Source: Planctomycetota bacterium (GTDB taxonomy: Bacteria; Planctomycetota; GCA-2746535). From it: a DNA stretch of 64,000 bases. Shown in pieces: positions 44,133 through 53,620 of this stretch. The notes under the pieces are model-generated. The model worked only from the letters and a program-made list of their open reading frames with translations, searched no databases and was not told where the DNA came from. The position numbers and the translations under genes were made by a program. Location: positions 24,986 to 88,985 of the forward strand of contig NVWA01000028.1 of the NCBI GenBank assembly GCA_002746535.1. The letters run 5' to 3'. Position 1 is the stretch's first letter; each line of letters opens with the position of its first letter.

Positions 44133-44780
44133 TCAAGCCAGTTTTGCTCTAAAGGTACTTCTTAAGCTACTTTTATGATAGGAAATTGTAGCAAAGCCAA
44201 TTTCATTTATCTTCGACATGATATTATTTTCATTCTTTAGCCAATAACCTAATTCCTCTTCTTCTTCAGCATATAATGTTTTCATTCTTCTAGAATAAAA
44301 AAATAAATTAGAAAATGGTGACATCAAAAACCATTCGCCCAACGTTCGTGTCATCGATTTCGTGGGTTCATTATAACAAAAAACACCGCCTGGCTTCAAC
44401 ACTCTCTTTATTTCTTCCATACTCTTCAACGTATATTCTAAATCAGGAAAATGATGCATAACTCCTAAAACAAAAACACAATCAAAATGGTTATCGGGGA
44501 ACTGAATATCTGCAGCTCCATTAACTTTTATCAAATCTTTACAGGTTGAACGGTCAACTAATTCTTGTGAAGGTTCTATCCCAGATAGTGAATTAAATCC
44601 TTGCGCTTTCAACAGATTAAGATTTGTTCCTATAGCTGAGCCAACTTCTAATATACTTGCATCTTTATTTAGATTTAAAATACCCATCCTACGAAACCTT
44701 TTCATACGCGCTTTTTCTTCCGATAATATCGGATGATACTGAAAGCCTGAATAAGCCTCATGCCATTTTTCTGTTTCCAC
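44133..44780 (-). CDS. SAM-dependent methyltransferase, about 215 aa
   Basis: A small class I methyltransferase. ILEVGSAIGTNLNLL, SLSGIEPSQELVDRS, CVFVLGVMHHFPDLE and VLKPGGVFCYNEP give the usual SAM-binding order, with an MHHF motif as in Methyltransf_11/25 proteins. GTG at 44780 is six bases after GGAG and is preferred to the TTG one codon earlier. It lies 15 bases after a small EamA/SMR-like gene, and the two are probably co-transcribed. Confidence 0.85.
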   Translation of the reverse strand: METEKWHEAYSGFQYHPILSEEKARMKRFRRMGILNLNKDASILEVGSAIGTNLNLLKAQGFNSLSGIEPSQELVDRSTCKDLIKVNGAADIQFPDNHFDCVFVLGVMHHFPDLEYTLKSMEEIKRVLKPGGVFCYNEPTKSMTRTLGEWFLMSPFSNLFFYSRRMKTLYAEEEEELGYWLKNENNIMSKINEIGFATISYHKSSLRSTFRAKLA

Positions 44781-44795
44781 CAAACTCTCCTGATA

Positions 44796-45164
44796 TTAAG
44801 ATGGCAATGATTCTTTATGAAGAACCAGATAAGAACCAATAAATATAACCAAAACACCTATAAAATTAATATAGGTGAACTTTTCATTGAATATGTAATA
44901 GGAGGATATTGCCAAAACAGCAAACCCAAACCCAAAACTTATGGGAAATACTTTAGAAACTTCAAGTTTTGTGTAAATATATATTGATAAAAAAAGTGAT
45001 ATAGCAAAACAAACCATAGCAGTTAACACCCATGGTGAAAATAATATTCCTAATGGATTCATAAGAAAATCATTATTAAGATCTTTTATTTCAGTTGCTT
45101 TTTTCTTCAAACATAACTTTGAAATTACGACAAAGGTATTTGAAACAATTATGGCTAAAACCAT
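44796..45164 (-). CDS. Small EamA/SMR-type membrane protein (ArnE/ArnF-like)
   Basis: About 122 residues making four hydrophobic helices with short loops (VLAIIVSNTFVVISK, PWVLTAMVCFAISLFLSIYIY, FPISFGFGFAVLAISSYYIF, FIGVLVIFIGSYLVL). This is the small-multidrug-resistance / EamA half-transporter shape also used by ArnE and ArnF, which flip aminoarabinosyl-phosphoundecaprenol. In a glycan locus a lipid-linked-sugar flippase role is more likely than drug efflux. The ATG at 45164 is preferred over a TTG five codons upstream. Confidence 0.75.
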   Translation of the reverse strand: MVLAIIVSNTFVVISKLCLKKKATEIKDLNNDFLMNPLGILFSPWVLTAMVCFAISLFLSIYIYTKLEVSKVFPISFGFGFAVLAISSYYIFNEKFTYINFIGVLVIFIGSYLVLHKESLPS

Positions 45165-45944
45165 CTCAAGTTTAAACAAAGCAAAAACCCCATCAAAATG
45201 TTAAAGAAGCACTTATCATCTAATATCACCGAAACACATAGAATTCTAAACAGGTTTTTCAATGATAAATGTAATTTTAATAGGATTTCAAAAATAAACC
45301 AAAAAAAATTAAAGATTTGCAAAACTTAATTATAGGATTTCACAACCCCATAAGGAGCAAATCACCTAAATTAAAAAAATACACTACCGATCGTTTACAA
45401 CTAGATCCAAATTCATACTTGAACATATTACACGCATTTCAATTAAAATAAGACTTAAACACTACTTCTAAAACCTTTACCTAATTATTAATTTTGTGGC
45501 AAAAAGAAAATAAAAGACTTAACACTATCTCGACTGATTCAATCAATGGTCATTATAAACGGTACAAGAAAACTCACGATGTAAATAAAGGGCCAACTAA
45601 ACATTTAAATTCAAATAAAAAATGACCCATTTTCTGCGAAAATAGACAAACTCCGTAAATAGTTTATAGAATCAAAATATCTGCAAAATAAAGCTTAAAT
45701 CGAAAGCAAATCAATTTTAAATTATACTTAAGCCATTAGATTCCATAATTGTGGAAAATCAAACGAGTAATGATCATTTGATAAAAACCAACAAACACTT
45801 GTTAAAATGCATAAAATTTAAAAAGAAATTATCATAAAATGAAAAAGATTTATAAAATAATGATGTTAATCGCTAAGTTATTAAGCTGCAATAGCAAAGC
45901 AATCAAAATACTCACTGAAGCTAAAACCAAATAATAATATTTTC
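45165..45944. other. Divergent intergenic region, no gene seen
   Basis: About 780 very AT-rich bases between divergent SMR-like genes. No frame holds a believable protein and no RNA gene is evident. It should contain promoters for both flanking operons. Its length exceeds the other gaps in the locus, so a lost gene is possible, but no remnant can be recognised. Confidence 0.4.
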
Positions 45945-46328
45945 ATGAAACTAAAAAAAAGAACCATATCATTTTCTACCCTCATACTTTTATTGTGTTC
46001 TGTATTATTCCAAGCATTAAGTCTCGCATGTGGGAAAAAAGCGGCGGTATCAGATCCATCTTCAATCTTGTTTTTGTATATAAACATTTGGTTTATTGCA
46101 CTACTTTTTTTTCATGGTCTCCAAGCACTCTTTTGGAATGCCACTTTAAAGTTCATACCACTTTCTGTTGCCTATCCTTTCAACAGTCTAAGTATCCTCA
46201 TCACAGCTATTTTGGGGGTGTTCTTTTTCTCAGAAAATCTTTCGAACTTTAACATCATTGGAATATTTGTCATCATCTTAGGCGTTTTTATTACCTCAAG
46301 TCAATCAAAAGAAGTTATCAATGATTAA
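45945..46328 (+). CDS. Small EamA/SMR-type membrane protein, subunit A
   Basis: A 127-residue four-helix protein (SFSTLILLLCSVLFQALSLA, then a second helix around LYINIWFIALLFFHG, a third at SVAYPFNSLSILITAILGVFFF, a fourth at NIIGIFVIILGVFI). Helix 3 has the proline and glycine pattern of EamA/SMR proteins. It overlaps the next gene by eight bases; that gene is also an SMR-like protein. Two such genes in tandem is the ArnE/ArnF arrangement, in which the two proteins form one flippase. Substrate unknown. Confidence 0.75.
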   Translation: MKLKKRTISFSTLILLLCSVLFQALSLACGKKAAVSDPSSILFLYINIWFIALLFFHGLQALFWNATLKFIPLSVAYPFNSLSILITAILGVFFFSENLSNFNIIGIFVIILGVFITSSQSKEVIND

Positions 46329-46668
46329 TTATTATATTACACTCGCACTCGCAATTTTGATCACGGCATTTAGTCACCTTCTCCTAAAATCAGGAGTCAA
46401 TTTATCTGATAGTTATATCAAAAGTTTTTTTCATTGGAGAACACTATCGGCCTATTTCTTTTTAGGTATAGCAGCCCTGCTTGTTGTTTTTGCAATGAAA
46501 AAAATTCCCTTAGGCCAAGTAACCGTTTTGGCCTCAATCAATTATGCATTTATCCTGGTTCTCTCAAAATTATTTTTAAAAGAACCTATCCACCAAAGGC
46601 AATATGTTGGAGTCCTAACCATCATCGCTGGTATAGTACTTTATAATATTGAATCCTTGCTTCCATAA
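46321..46668 (+). CDS. Small EamA/SMR-type membrane protein, subunit B
   Basis: A 115-residue four-helix protein (ITLALAILITAFSHLLLKSG, TLSAYFFLGIAALLVVFAMKK, GQVTVLASINYAFILVLSKLFLKEPI, YVGVLTIIAGIVLY). The K in LLLKSG and the FLKEPI segment before helix 4 are typical of ArnE/ArnF/EmrE-like halves. It overlaps the upstream SMR gene by eight bases, so the pair is translated together and probably forms a heterodimer that moves a polyprenyl-phosphate sugar. Confidence 0.8.
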   Translation: MINYYITLALAILITAFSHLLLKSGVNLSDSYIKSFFHWRTLSAYFFLGIAALLVVFAMKKIPLGQVTVLASINYAFILVLSKLFLKEPIHQRQYVGVLTIIAGIVLYNIESLLP

Positions 46669-46767
46669 TCTCCTTAGAAAACAATCGCTTTTCTAAAGTC
46701 CCTCCTTTATTATCAACATAATTCCTCTTAAAATTTACTAAAGCGACCTTCCTCCTTCCGTTCTTCA

Positions 46768-49368
46768 ATGGATTATTCACATAATCCTTTTAAAATGCTG
46801 CGCCTAAATTCATTATTTTTATTAGGAATCTCCATTATGATTACCAGAAGTCTAGGCAAACTTTTCAGAGGAAAAGCAACTCCATTTCAAATATTTTCGG
46901 CATGTATTTTAGGCTCAATTACTAGTTTCTTACCAGCGATATTTATTTGCCCTGAACTCTATGTAATCATGTTCATGCTTATTTTAATTTTAAATACAAA
47001 CTTATTAATTGCCGCCATGACTGCTCTACCCTGCAAATTACTTTCAATGTTATTAGCACCGGTAAGCATTCAACTTGGTCACGCCATACTCGATGGATCA
47101 ACGGGGGAAATATTAAAGCCGTTAATCAACTCACCCTATTTTTCGTGGATTGGCCTAGAACATTATTTAGTAATCGGCAGCATCTTTTTCGGATTACTAA
47201 TAGGTATCTTCTTTGGAATAGTTTCGGTTTCTCTAGTTAGTACTTTTAGAAAGAAAATGGCTGCTCTTGATGATGATGAAGAAAAATTTAAAAAATTAAG
47301 AGAAAACAAATTGTTCAAATTTGTTACCTGGGTCTTCTTTGGTAGCGACAAGGCCAAAGGCGAGTATGACGAACTATTGCAAAAGAAAATCGGAAACCCT
47401 ATCAGAATAATAGGTGTCATTATCTTTGTATTGGGATTATCTACATTCCTAACTATCTCCTATATGTACAAAGATGACTTACTAAAAAATTATATTACAT
47501 CCTCAATGGAAATGGCGAATGGAGCTACGGTTGAAATTGAAGGCATCTCTTCCGATCTTTTTGGTGGGAAAATCAGCATCTCCCATATTGCTATAGCAGA
47601 CGATAAGAATTTAATGAAAAATAAATTAGAATTAGAAGAGGTCTCTCTCGATATTGATATAGCCTCGCTTCTAACTAAAAAATTTCATGTTGAATTGATA
47701 AGTGTTGGCCAAATTAAAATAGATACAGATCGAAAAATCAAAGCTACTATCATCGTACCTGAAAAAGAGCCCACGAATCAAACGGAAGAAAAAGAATCCA
47801 CATCAATTGATGCTAAAGATCAAACTGAAGAAGGCCAAATCAAAGTCTTGGAGACACTAAATATCGAAGAGTATTTTGATGAATACAAAGAATATTATGA
47901 TGATGCCAAAAAATTAAGAACAAAAGCAAATGAATATTTAAATAACAAATTTGTGCAAAAATTAATTCAAAAGGCAAAAGAAGCTAAACAGGCTAAAGGT
48001 AATGAAGGTGCAAGTATTACAGATATCATCAGAGATCAATTTAATAATTTTAAAGGAAAATACGCCTACGCAACTCATCTAGTAGAAAAAGCTCCTTTCA
48101 TCCTTATTAAAAAAATACAAGCAGATAAAGTGATATTTGGTAATCCAAAATTAAAAGGCACTACCATTAAAATCAATCACCTCTCTTCCTCTCCATCTCA
48201 AATCAGCAAACCTATTCAAATCATTTTAGAAAACAAAACCCTTGAATATAAAATTGAAATTACGCTAGATAAACTAATGTCCTTTGATCAATTAAATAAA
48301 TTTTCTTTAGAAATGAATAATATTGATGGTGAAAAATTAGGCAAAAAAATAAAAATAGGTAGCGAGCACCCTTTGAAAAAGGGAAATATCAGCATTACAG
48401 CCAATGCTGAATTTCAATTTAAATTGAAATTAGCCCTAAAAGGAAATATACTAATTGATGATGGTTTGATTGATATCAAGCAGTTAACGAACAAAGCATT
48501 GTCAAGTTTTGAAATGCCAACAATATATGGTAAAAAAATTGACCCTAAAGCTATTAGCCAAATTAAACTAAATAATTTTAGTATTGCATTCACTTTAGAT
48601 CCATTTTCAAACCCTCCAGAATACAAAATGGACTTGAAGAAACTTAGCAAAGACCTAACAGAGAAGATTAAAGATGACATCAAGAATAGACTAAAAAATG
48701 CCGTTAAAGACGCTAGAGATCAACTATTAGATCACTTTGGTATTGATAAAAACTTATTTAACAAAGAACACCTTGGGCAAGAATTTGAAAAACAAAAAGT
48801 AAAAGTTCAGGAGAAAGTTAAAGAAGCCACAGAAACGGTGAAAAAAGAAATTAAAAAAACTACCGAGACAGTAACGAAGGAGGTAAAAAAGGAAGTTAAG
48901 AAAAATACCGACTTAGCTAAAAAAGAAGGTAAAAAAGAAATCAAAAAAATGTTAGATGGTAAAAAGCCTGAAGAAGCTGCCAAAGATATTCTTGAATCTT
49001 TCACAAAATCAAATGACAAAAATAAACCAAAAGATTTATTAAAAAATATTATTAAACAAGATGATAAAAATGATTTAAAAAAAGAACCTAAGAATTTTCT
49101 TAAAAACTTATTAAAGTCAGATAAAAAAGAAGATAAGAAAAAAGAGGGTGCAAAAGAATCCTCAAAGAAAAAAGATTCAAAAGAAACAGCTAAAAATCTT
49201 TTCAAAAATTTCTTTAAAAAAAATAAAAAAGAAAAAGAAGCAAAGGAAAAAGAAGCAAAGGATAAAGAAAAGAAAAAAGATAAAGAGTCAAAAGATGAAG
49301 ATGATAAAAAAGAAGATAAGAAAAAAGAGAAAAAGAAAAAATTTAATTTAAAAAATCTGTTTGACTAG
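46768..49368 (+). CDS. TIGR03546/DUF2062-like membrane protein fused to AsmA-like domain and lysine-rich tail, 866 aa
   Basis: Residues 1-160 hold several helices (FQIFSACILGSITSFLPAIF, LYVIMFMLILILNTNLLIAAM, CKLLSMLLAPVSIQLG) like the TIGR03546/DUF2062 family. A further helix at about 208-232 anchors a large domain, in which KLELEEVSLDIDIASLLTKK and the strand pattern recall AsmA / TIGR03545 proteins that cross the periplasm. The last 195 residues (from about 671) are almost only Lys, Glu and Asp with small residues, probably coiled-coil or disordered. TIGR03545 and TIGR03546 are usually separate neighbouring genes; here they look fused. Function unknown, perhaps envelope lipid transport. 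Confidence 0.75.
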   Translation: MDYSHNPFKMLRLNSLFLLGISIMITRSLGKLFRGKATPFQIFSACILGSITSFLPAIFICPELYVIMFMLILILNTNLLIAAMTALPCKLLSMLLAPVSIQLGHAILDGSTGEILKPLINSPYFSWIGLEHYLVIGSIFFGLLIGIFFGIVSVSLVSTFRKKMAALDDDEEKFKKLRENKLFKFVTWVFFGSDKAKGEYDELLQKKIGNPIRIIGVIIFVLGLSTFLTISYMYKDDLLKNYITSSMEMANGATVEIEGISSDLFGGKISISHIAIADDKNLMKNKLELEEVSLDIDIASLLTKKFHVELISVGQIKIDTDRKIKATIIVPEKEPTNQTEEKESTSIDAKDQTEEGQIKVLETLNIEEYFDEYKEYYDDAKKLRTKANEYLNNKFVQKLIQKAKEAKQAKGNEGASITDIIRDQFNNFKGKYAYATHLVEKAPFILIKKIQADKVIFGNPKLKGTTIKINHLSSSPSQISKPIQIILENKTLEYKIEITLDKLMSFDQLNKFSLEMNNIDGEKLGKKIKIGSEHPLKKGNISITANAEFQFKLKLALKGNILIDDGLIDIKQLTNKALSSFEMPTIYGKKIDPKAISQIKLNNFSIAFTLDPFSNPPEYKMDLKKLSKDLTEKIKDDIKNRLKNAVKDARDQLLDHFGIDKNLFNKEHLGQEFEKQKVKVQEKVKEATETVKKEIKKTTETVTKEVKKEVKKNTDLAKKEGKKEIKKMLDGKKPEEAAKDILESFTKSNDKNKPKDLLKNIIKQDDKNDLKKEPKNFLKNLLKSDKKEDKKKEGAKESSKKKDSKETAKNLFKNFFKKNKKEKEAKEKEAKDKEKKKDKESKDEDDKKEDKKKEKKKKFNLKNLFD

Positions 49369-49704
49369 ACTCAAAATTTAAAACAAAGACAACATTGCCT
49401 TTACTAAAGTTATAATAGTGTAATTATTTTCACAAAAGTAATTCTACTCGATCAAATAAAAATATTTAGTTGGTTTTTACGTTTACTCTTTGAACTCGTC
49501 TAATATATTCATAGAATCAACTACGACCTGCTGTTTCCCTTCCATTATCTCAAATTCCCGAATCATTATTCATCAAACCATGATGGTTTTAACAATTGAA
49601 ATATGAAAGAGTGTTATATCAAATTTTAAAATTAACTTTGATCTTACAGCAATAACAACAGTTTAAATAAACATACTATTTAGTCTTTTGAAGGAGAATA
49701 AAAA
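49369..49704. other. Promoter region of beta-helix gene
   Basis: About 335 AT-rich, non-coding bases. A strong ribosome-binding site (GAAGGAGAA) sits just before the ATG at 49705. The 15-base palindrome at 49575-49589 is the only structured site. No gene-like frame is visible. Confidence 0.45.
49575..49589. promoter_or_regulatory. Palindrome AAACCAT-G-ATGGTTT (candidate operator)
   Basis: A perfect 7-1-7 inverted repeat 115 bases upstream of the beta-helix gene. Size and odd centre match the operators of LacI-type dimers, which commonly control glycan-degrading genes. There is no adjacent regulator, so the assignment rests on symmetry and position only. Confidence 0.3.
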
Positions 49705-51462
49705 ATGAAAACCAAAAATATTCTTGCAACATTTCTTATCTTGATGACCACTCAATTTTGTCTAGCTGATAATGCCACTAAATCAGGCGGGAACGTTTTT
49801 AAAGAAACCCCTACCATTCATTGCTTGGGTGTGAGATGGGCAATACTTGGAGACGCTAATAAAAATGCCACTATTCATGTCAATTATCGAAAAAAAGGAA
49901 AACAAGAATGGCTAAAAGGTTATCCTTTATTTAGAACACGACCAAATCCACATAATAGCAATCGTTCAAGAATCCACACTGTAAAAGGGGGCTGGATGTT
50001 CGCAGGTAGCATCTTAGGTCTAGAAGAAGATACGGAATATGAGGTAAAACTAAGACTAGAGGATCCCGATGGCGGTAAAGTTTCGAAACAACTAACAATG
50101 AAAACATGGAAAGAACCCACTGAACCAAAAGGCATGGTCACAAAATATGTCATCCCTGGTGATGGTGGTGGCACCGGCACAAAAGCAGATCCATTTAAGG
50201 GTTCTACTGCAGCAGTAGCCACAGCTGCACCAGGAAATCTTTTTCAATTTGCTAAAGGTTCTTATTCAAAATTTAGTGTCAAGGCAAACGGTACAGAACA
50301 AAAACCTATTATTTTCCGCGGACCTACCACTGGTGAAGCCAATATAGATGGTGGAGGCTCAAGCAACCCAAAGGTTAAACCAAGAGTATCTGTTATACGT
50401 ATTAAAGACAGAAAACATTTATGGTTTGAAAATCTATCCATTAGAAATGGTTTTTACGCTATCAATGGAAACAGCTCCAGCAATATTGTTGTCCGCAGAT
50501 GCAAATTCAGAAACGTTGCCAAAGGATTTAACGCTCAAAATGGTGGATACAAAAAATCAGTACATCATTTTATTGTTGATAATGACTATCTTGGACCAAC
50601 AAAATGGCCACGTGAAAGGGGAATTGAAACATTTTGCTTAACTTATATGAGTGGAAGTGGTCACATAGTAGCTTATAACAAAATAAGCAACGCAGGTGAT
50701 GCCGTTCATGGCACCGGTCACGGAAGCTGGTCAGCATGTGATATATATAGCAACGAAGCCAATATTTGCACTGATGATGCTTTTGAAACGGACCATAGTG
50801 AATTTAATATAAGAGTATGGGGTAACGTGATTAGAAACGTAGCTCACGGAATTACTGCTCAACCGAGTAGAGGTGGACCAACATATATATTCAGAAATGT
50901 AATCTACAATGCAACTTATTCGCCTTTCAAATTGAACAACCATACTACAGGAGTCATGATCTTTCACAACACTTGTTTTAAAAATAAGAATGCATTTAAT
51001 ATTGTGCCTGCACAAGAAACCGTAACTAATATTAGGATGCGAAATAACTTATTCTTATGTCATATGGGAACAGGCCTATACGTTGGCACAAGAAATATGA
51101 AACTTAGTGATTTTGATAATGACGGTTATGGTGGCTTCAAACAATTTGCAAGATGGAACGGGAAAATAAATTATAAAACAGTTGGCGATGCTAAAAGTGG
51201 CGGTCAAATTTATAAAGATAAAGGTGCCTATTTAATAAACCCAAAAACATGTTTTGCCAGCAAATTACTTCCTCCAGCTGATAAAAACAAAACCTATACT
51301 CTAAAAGAGATTGATTATAGGTTAGCTCCAAAATCTGATGCCGTTGATAAAGGAGTTGTTCTTCCAAATTTTAATGATGGGTTCAAAGGAAAAGCTCCCG
51401 ATCTGGGCGCATTAGAAGAAGGACAACCACTACCCCACGTTGGTCCACGACCTCTAAAATAG
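49705..51462 (+). CDS. Secreted right-handed beta-helix protein (polysaccharide lyase-like)
   Basis: A 585-residue protein with a cleavable signal peptide (cleavage probably after ALA-like ...CLA, residue 21). Residues about 30-135 form a fibronectin/phosphatase-N-like sandwich (ILGLEEDTEYEVKLRLEDPDGG). From about 150 the strand-turn pattern is that of a parallel beta-helix: GTGTKADPFKGST, LWFENLSIRNGFYAIN, SSNIVVRRCKFRNV, YIFRNVIYNATYSPF and RMRNNLFLC. Family PL6 (alginate/chondroitinase B) and pectate lyases share this fold. The catalytic residues are not certain. Predicted extracellular glycan lyase or binder, ending in a hairpin terminator. Confidence 0.82.
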   Translation: MKTKNILATFLILMTTQFCLADNATKSGGNVFKETPTIHCLGVRWAILGDANKNATIHVNYRKKGKQEWLKGYPLFRTRPNPHNSNRSRIHTVKGGWMFAGSILGLEEDTEYEVKLRLEDPDGGKVSKQLTMKTWKEPTEPKGMVTKYVIPGDGGGTGTKADPFKGSTAAVATAAPGNLFQFAKGSYSKFSVKANGTEQKPIIFRGPTTGEANIDGGGSSNPKVKPRVSVIRIKDRKHLWFENLSIRNGFYAINGNSSSNIVVRRCKFRNVAKGFNAQNGGYKKSVHHFIVDNDYLGPTKWPRERGIETFCLTYMSGSGHIVAYNKISNAGDAVHGTGHGSWSACDIYSNEANICTDDAFETDHSEFNIRVWGNVIRNVAHGITAQPSRGGPTYIFRNVIYNATYSPFKLNNHTTGVMIFHNTCFKNKNAFNIVPAQETVTNIRMRNNLFLCHMGTGLYVGTRNMKLSDFDNDGYGGFKQFARWNGKINYKTVGDAKSGGQIYKDKGAYLINPKTCFASKLLPPADKNKTYTLKEIDYRLAPKSDAVDKGVVLPNFNDGFKGKAPDLGALEEGQPLPHVGPRPLK

Positions 51463-51475
51463 TAAATAATTATTA

Positions 51476-51496
51476 GGATGCCCTTTTTGGGCATCC
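51476..51496 (+). terminator. Hairpin terminator after beta-helix gene
   Basis: GGATGCCC-TTTTT-GGGCATCC, a perfect 8-bp GC-rich stem with a five-base loop, 13 bases after the stop. No T-run follows on the plus strand (the next bases are ACCCC), so a hairpin-dependent or Rho-assisted end is likely. Confidence 0.6.
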
Positions 51497-51551
51497 ACCC
51501 CACTATTAAAATTAAGGCATTTTGCTGTTACTACAACTCGGCTCCTTCTCA

Positions 51552-51567
51552 ATGCGGATTTCCGCAT
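51552..51567. repeat. Second GC-rich hairpin ATGCGGA-TT-TCCGCAT
   Basis: A perfect 7-bp inverted repeat with a two-base loop, 55 bases after the terminator hairpin, followed by CTTTG. It may be a second terminator or an operator for the lipoprotein gene 160 bases downstream. Confidence 0.35.
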
Positions 51568-51729
51568 CTTTGCAATTCTAATTTCAGACATTATTTTGAC
51601 CAAGAATTCAATTTTATGCTATAGGCTTTGGGATTGTATTTGCAGGGCAATATACAGTTGAAAGCATAGTCCTTTTTAGTACTATACCGCGCTGCAAATT
51701 GCACAAATTATTTACATTTGGGAGAATAG

Positions 51730-53604
51730 ATGAGTAGAAGTATTCAGTTTTTATTTTTATTATCGATTAGTTTTCTAATCGTTTCTTGTGGCAGTAGTGG
51801 TTCAGGGTCAGGGGTTGATAGTGCGGACTTATCCTTTGTCTCTAGCTCAAATCCTACTACTGGCGAAGTTGGTGATACTGTGGCTATTAGTGTTAAAGTG
51901 ACATCACTAAAAGATAAACATAATGTATATGTTGATGTTGGTTTAGTACTTGTCACTACCGATGGCACTAGTGCTTCTGATATTACATCGGCCAATTATA
52001 GCCCTGACTTTGTAATCGGTGCTTTGTATTCAGCATCCCTTGATGCTAACGCCGAGCTAGAAATAACAGGTGACTTGGAATTAACAACAGATATTCCTAC
52101 AGGAACCTATGCGGTTGTTTTTCGTATAGATGGTGTTGACTACACACCCGATGACGACCATCTTCAAGAAGAATCATCAGATCATCTTGAGAATAATTTT
52201 TTGGTATCTAGCACTAATATCGAAATAACAACACATACTTCACCTCAATTGTTCTTTGACTCAGCTGAAGTTGAGAACTCTAGCTTTTTTAAACCAACTA
52301 TTTTAGAAGGTACCGCCCATGGAACTCCAGATGTGGCTCACGATCAAACACATGAATTAGCTGACTTTGTTATTAATGCTGAGATCGGCTCTGAGATTGT
52401 TGATGTCGTAGGTGCTTCAATTTCACTAGATGCATCACTAAGCATTCCAGGCACCACTGGTGCTTCAGTTATCTATCCATTGAATATCTTACATGATGAT
52501 AACAATGGCAAACCAGTACTAGCGACATCCTATATTTTTGATGTTGACCCTGTATTGGGGCATTCTCTAGAAGGAGACACCGTCAAAGGTTTTACATTTC
52601 AATTATATTTGAGCGATGCTGCTTGGGCTGCTTTAGCGAGCAAAACAGCTGATACAACCTGTGAATTAAAATTGCACATAGATTCAGGTGATACTATCGC
52701 TGAACATAATGGTGAAGATACAGATGACAACGTTAAAACATTTTCGGTGATATTTTTGGTAGCAGGTGCTTCAGAGAAAAAAAGTAAATCTAATAAAATT
52801 GTTTTAGATGGTACTGAGTACAGCTCTTCCCTGGTTAACAAAAACTATTCAACTGGATGGGGAAATTCTAAATACTTTAAGTCTGGAATTGAATTTGGCG
52901 TCAATATGAGTTATCACAAGACAGGTGCTGTGCCAACGGCAGCAGATGCAAATGTATATGGTCAAGCGAACTTATGGGTCTTTAAAAAGAAAATAGTACC
53001 TTTGTTTGTTGGCGCTGATGCTAAATTTGATATTGATGATTTGGTCAGCAGTCGTTTCATTTGGGAAGTTCAAAGTCTTGGTGTAAAACAATTAGGTAAA
53101 GAATATTCTTTAGCCGGTGGCCCACAAACGATTTGGGAAAAGTCTTGGAGCAAAAGCATTTCCGTTGGCGCCTCAATGATTATTTGGGCTGGCCCAGTTC
53201 CTGTTACCATTGAAGCCGGCGGTGAAGGTACCATTGGTATTGGTGGCGCTTTATTATTAGAAGCGAATAATGTGGTTGCCTTAGAGTTTGGTCCTTTTGC
53301 TTCAGTTGGCGCATTTGCGTCTGCTGGTGTAGATTTGAAACTAGCTGGTGCTAGTGTAAATGCCAATTTGACTTTATTAGAAGTGAAGAATACTATTCGG
53401 TCAGAAATTCAAATCCAAACATCTGGTGCGTCCTTTTCAGTTCAGGCGCCATTAGTGATTTCAACGCTTGATGGAAAATTTTATTTAAAAGCCTATGTAA
53501 ACTATTTGTTTGGCAAGAAGAAGTGGAAGAAAACACTCTTGAAATGGGATGGCTATAGTTATACTAAAAATTATTTTTCTCCTCGAACATGGAAATTTCC
53601 TTAA
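51730..53604 (+). CDS. Secreted lipoprotein of unknown function, 624 aa
   Basis: The signal peptide ends in a lipobox, FLIVSC, with Cys20 as the lipid site. A glycine/serine-rich linker (GSSGSGSG) follows. Residues 35-165 resemble an immunoglobulin-like domain (NPTTGEVGDTVAISVKVTSL). The C-terminal 250 residues are strand-rich and glycine/alanine-rich (SISVGASMIIWAG, AGGEGTIGIGGALLLEA, FASVGAFASAGVDLKLAG), suggesting a beta-barrel-like or repetitive beta domain. It has its own ribosome-binding site (GGGAGAA) and is followed 16 bases later by the HEAT-repeat gene, so the two should act together. No family recognised. Confidence 0.75.
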   Translation: MSRSIQFLFLLSISFLIVSCGSSGSGSGVDSADLSFVSSSNPTTGEVGDTVAISVKVTSLKDKHNVYVDVGLVLVTTDGTSASDITSANYSPDFVIGALYSASLDANAELEITGDLELTTDIPTGTYAVVFRIDGVDYTPDDDHLQEESSDHLENNFLVSSTNIEITTHTSPQLFFDSAEVENSSFFKPTILEGTAHGTPDVAHDQTHELADFVINAEIGSEIVDVVGASISLDASLSIPGTTGASVIYPLNILHDDNNGKPVLATSYIFDVDPVLGHSLEGDTVKGFTFQLYLSDAAWAALASKTADTTCELKLHIDSGDTIAEHNGEDTDDNVKTFSVIFLVAGASEKKSKSNKIVLDGTEYSSSLVNKNYSTGWGNSKYFKSGIEFGVNMSYHKTGAVPTAADANVYGQANLWVFKKKIVPLFVGADAKFDIDDLVSSRFIWEVQSLGVKQLGKEYSLAGGPQTIWEKSWSKSISVGASMIIWAGPVPVTIEAGGEGTIGIGGALLLEANNVVALEFGPFASVGAFASAGVDLKLAGASVNANLTLLEVKNTIRSEIQIQTSGASFSVQAPLVISTLDGKFYLKAYVNYLFGKKKWKKTLLKWDGYSYTKNYFSPRTWKFP

Positions 53605-53620
53605 ATCCTGATCGTCTAAA

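Noticed and set aside
49148..49351. Lysine-only frame inside the 866-aa gene
   Set aside because: It is the shifted reading of the A-rich lysine tail, not a separate gene.
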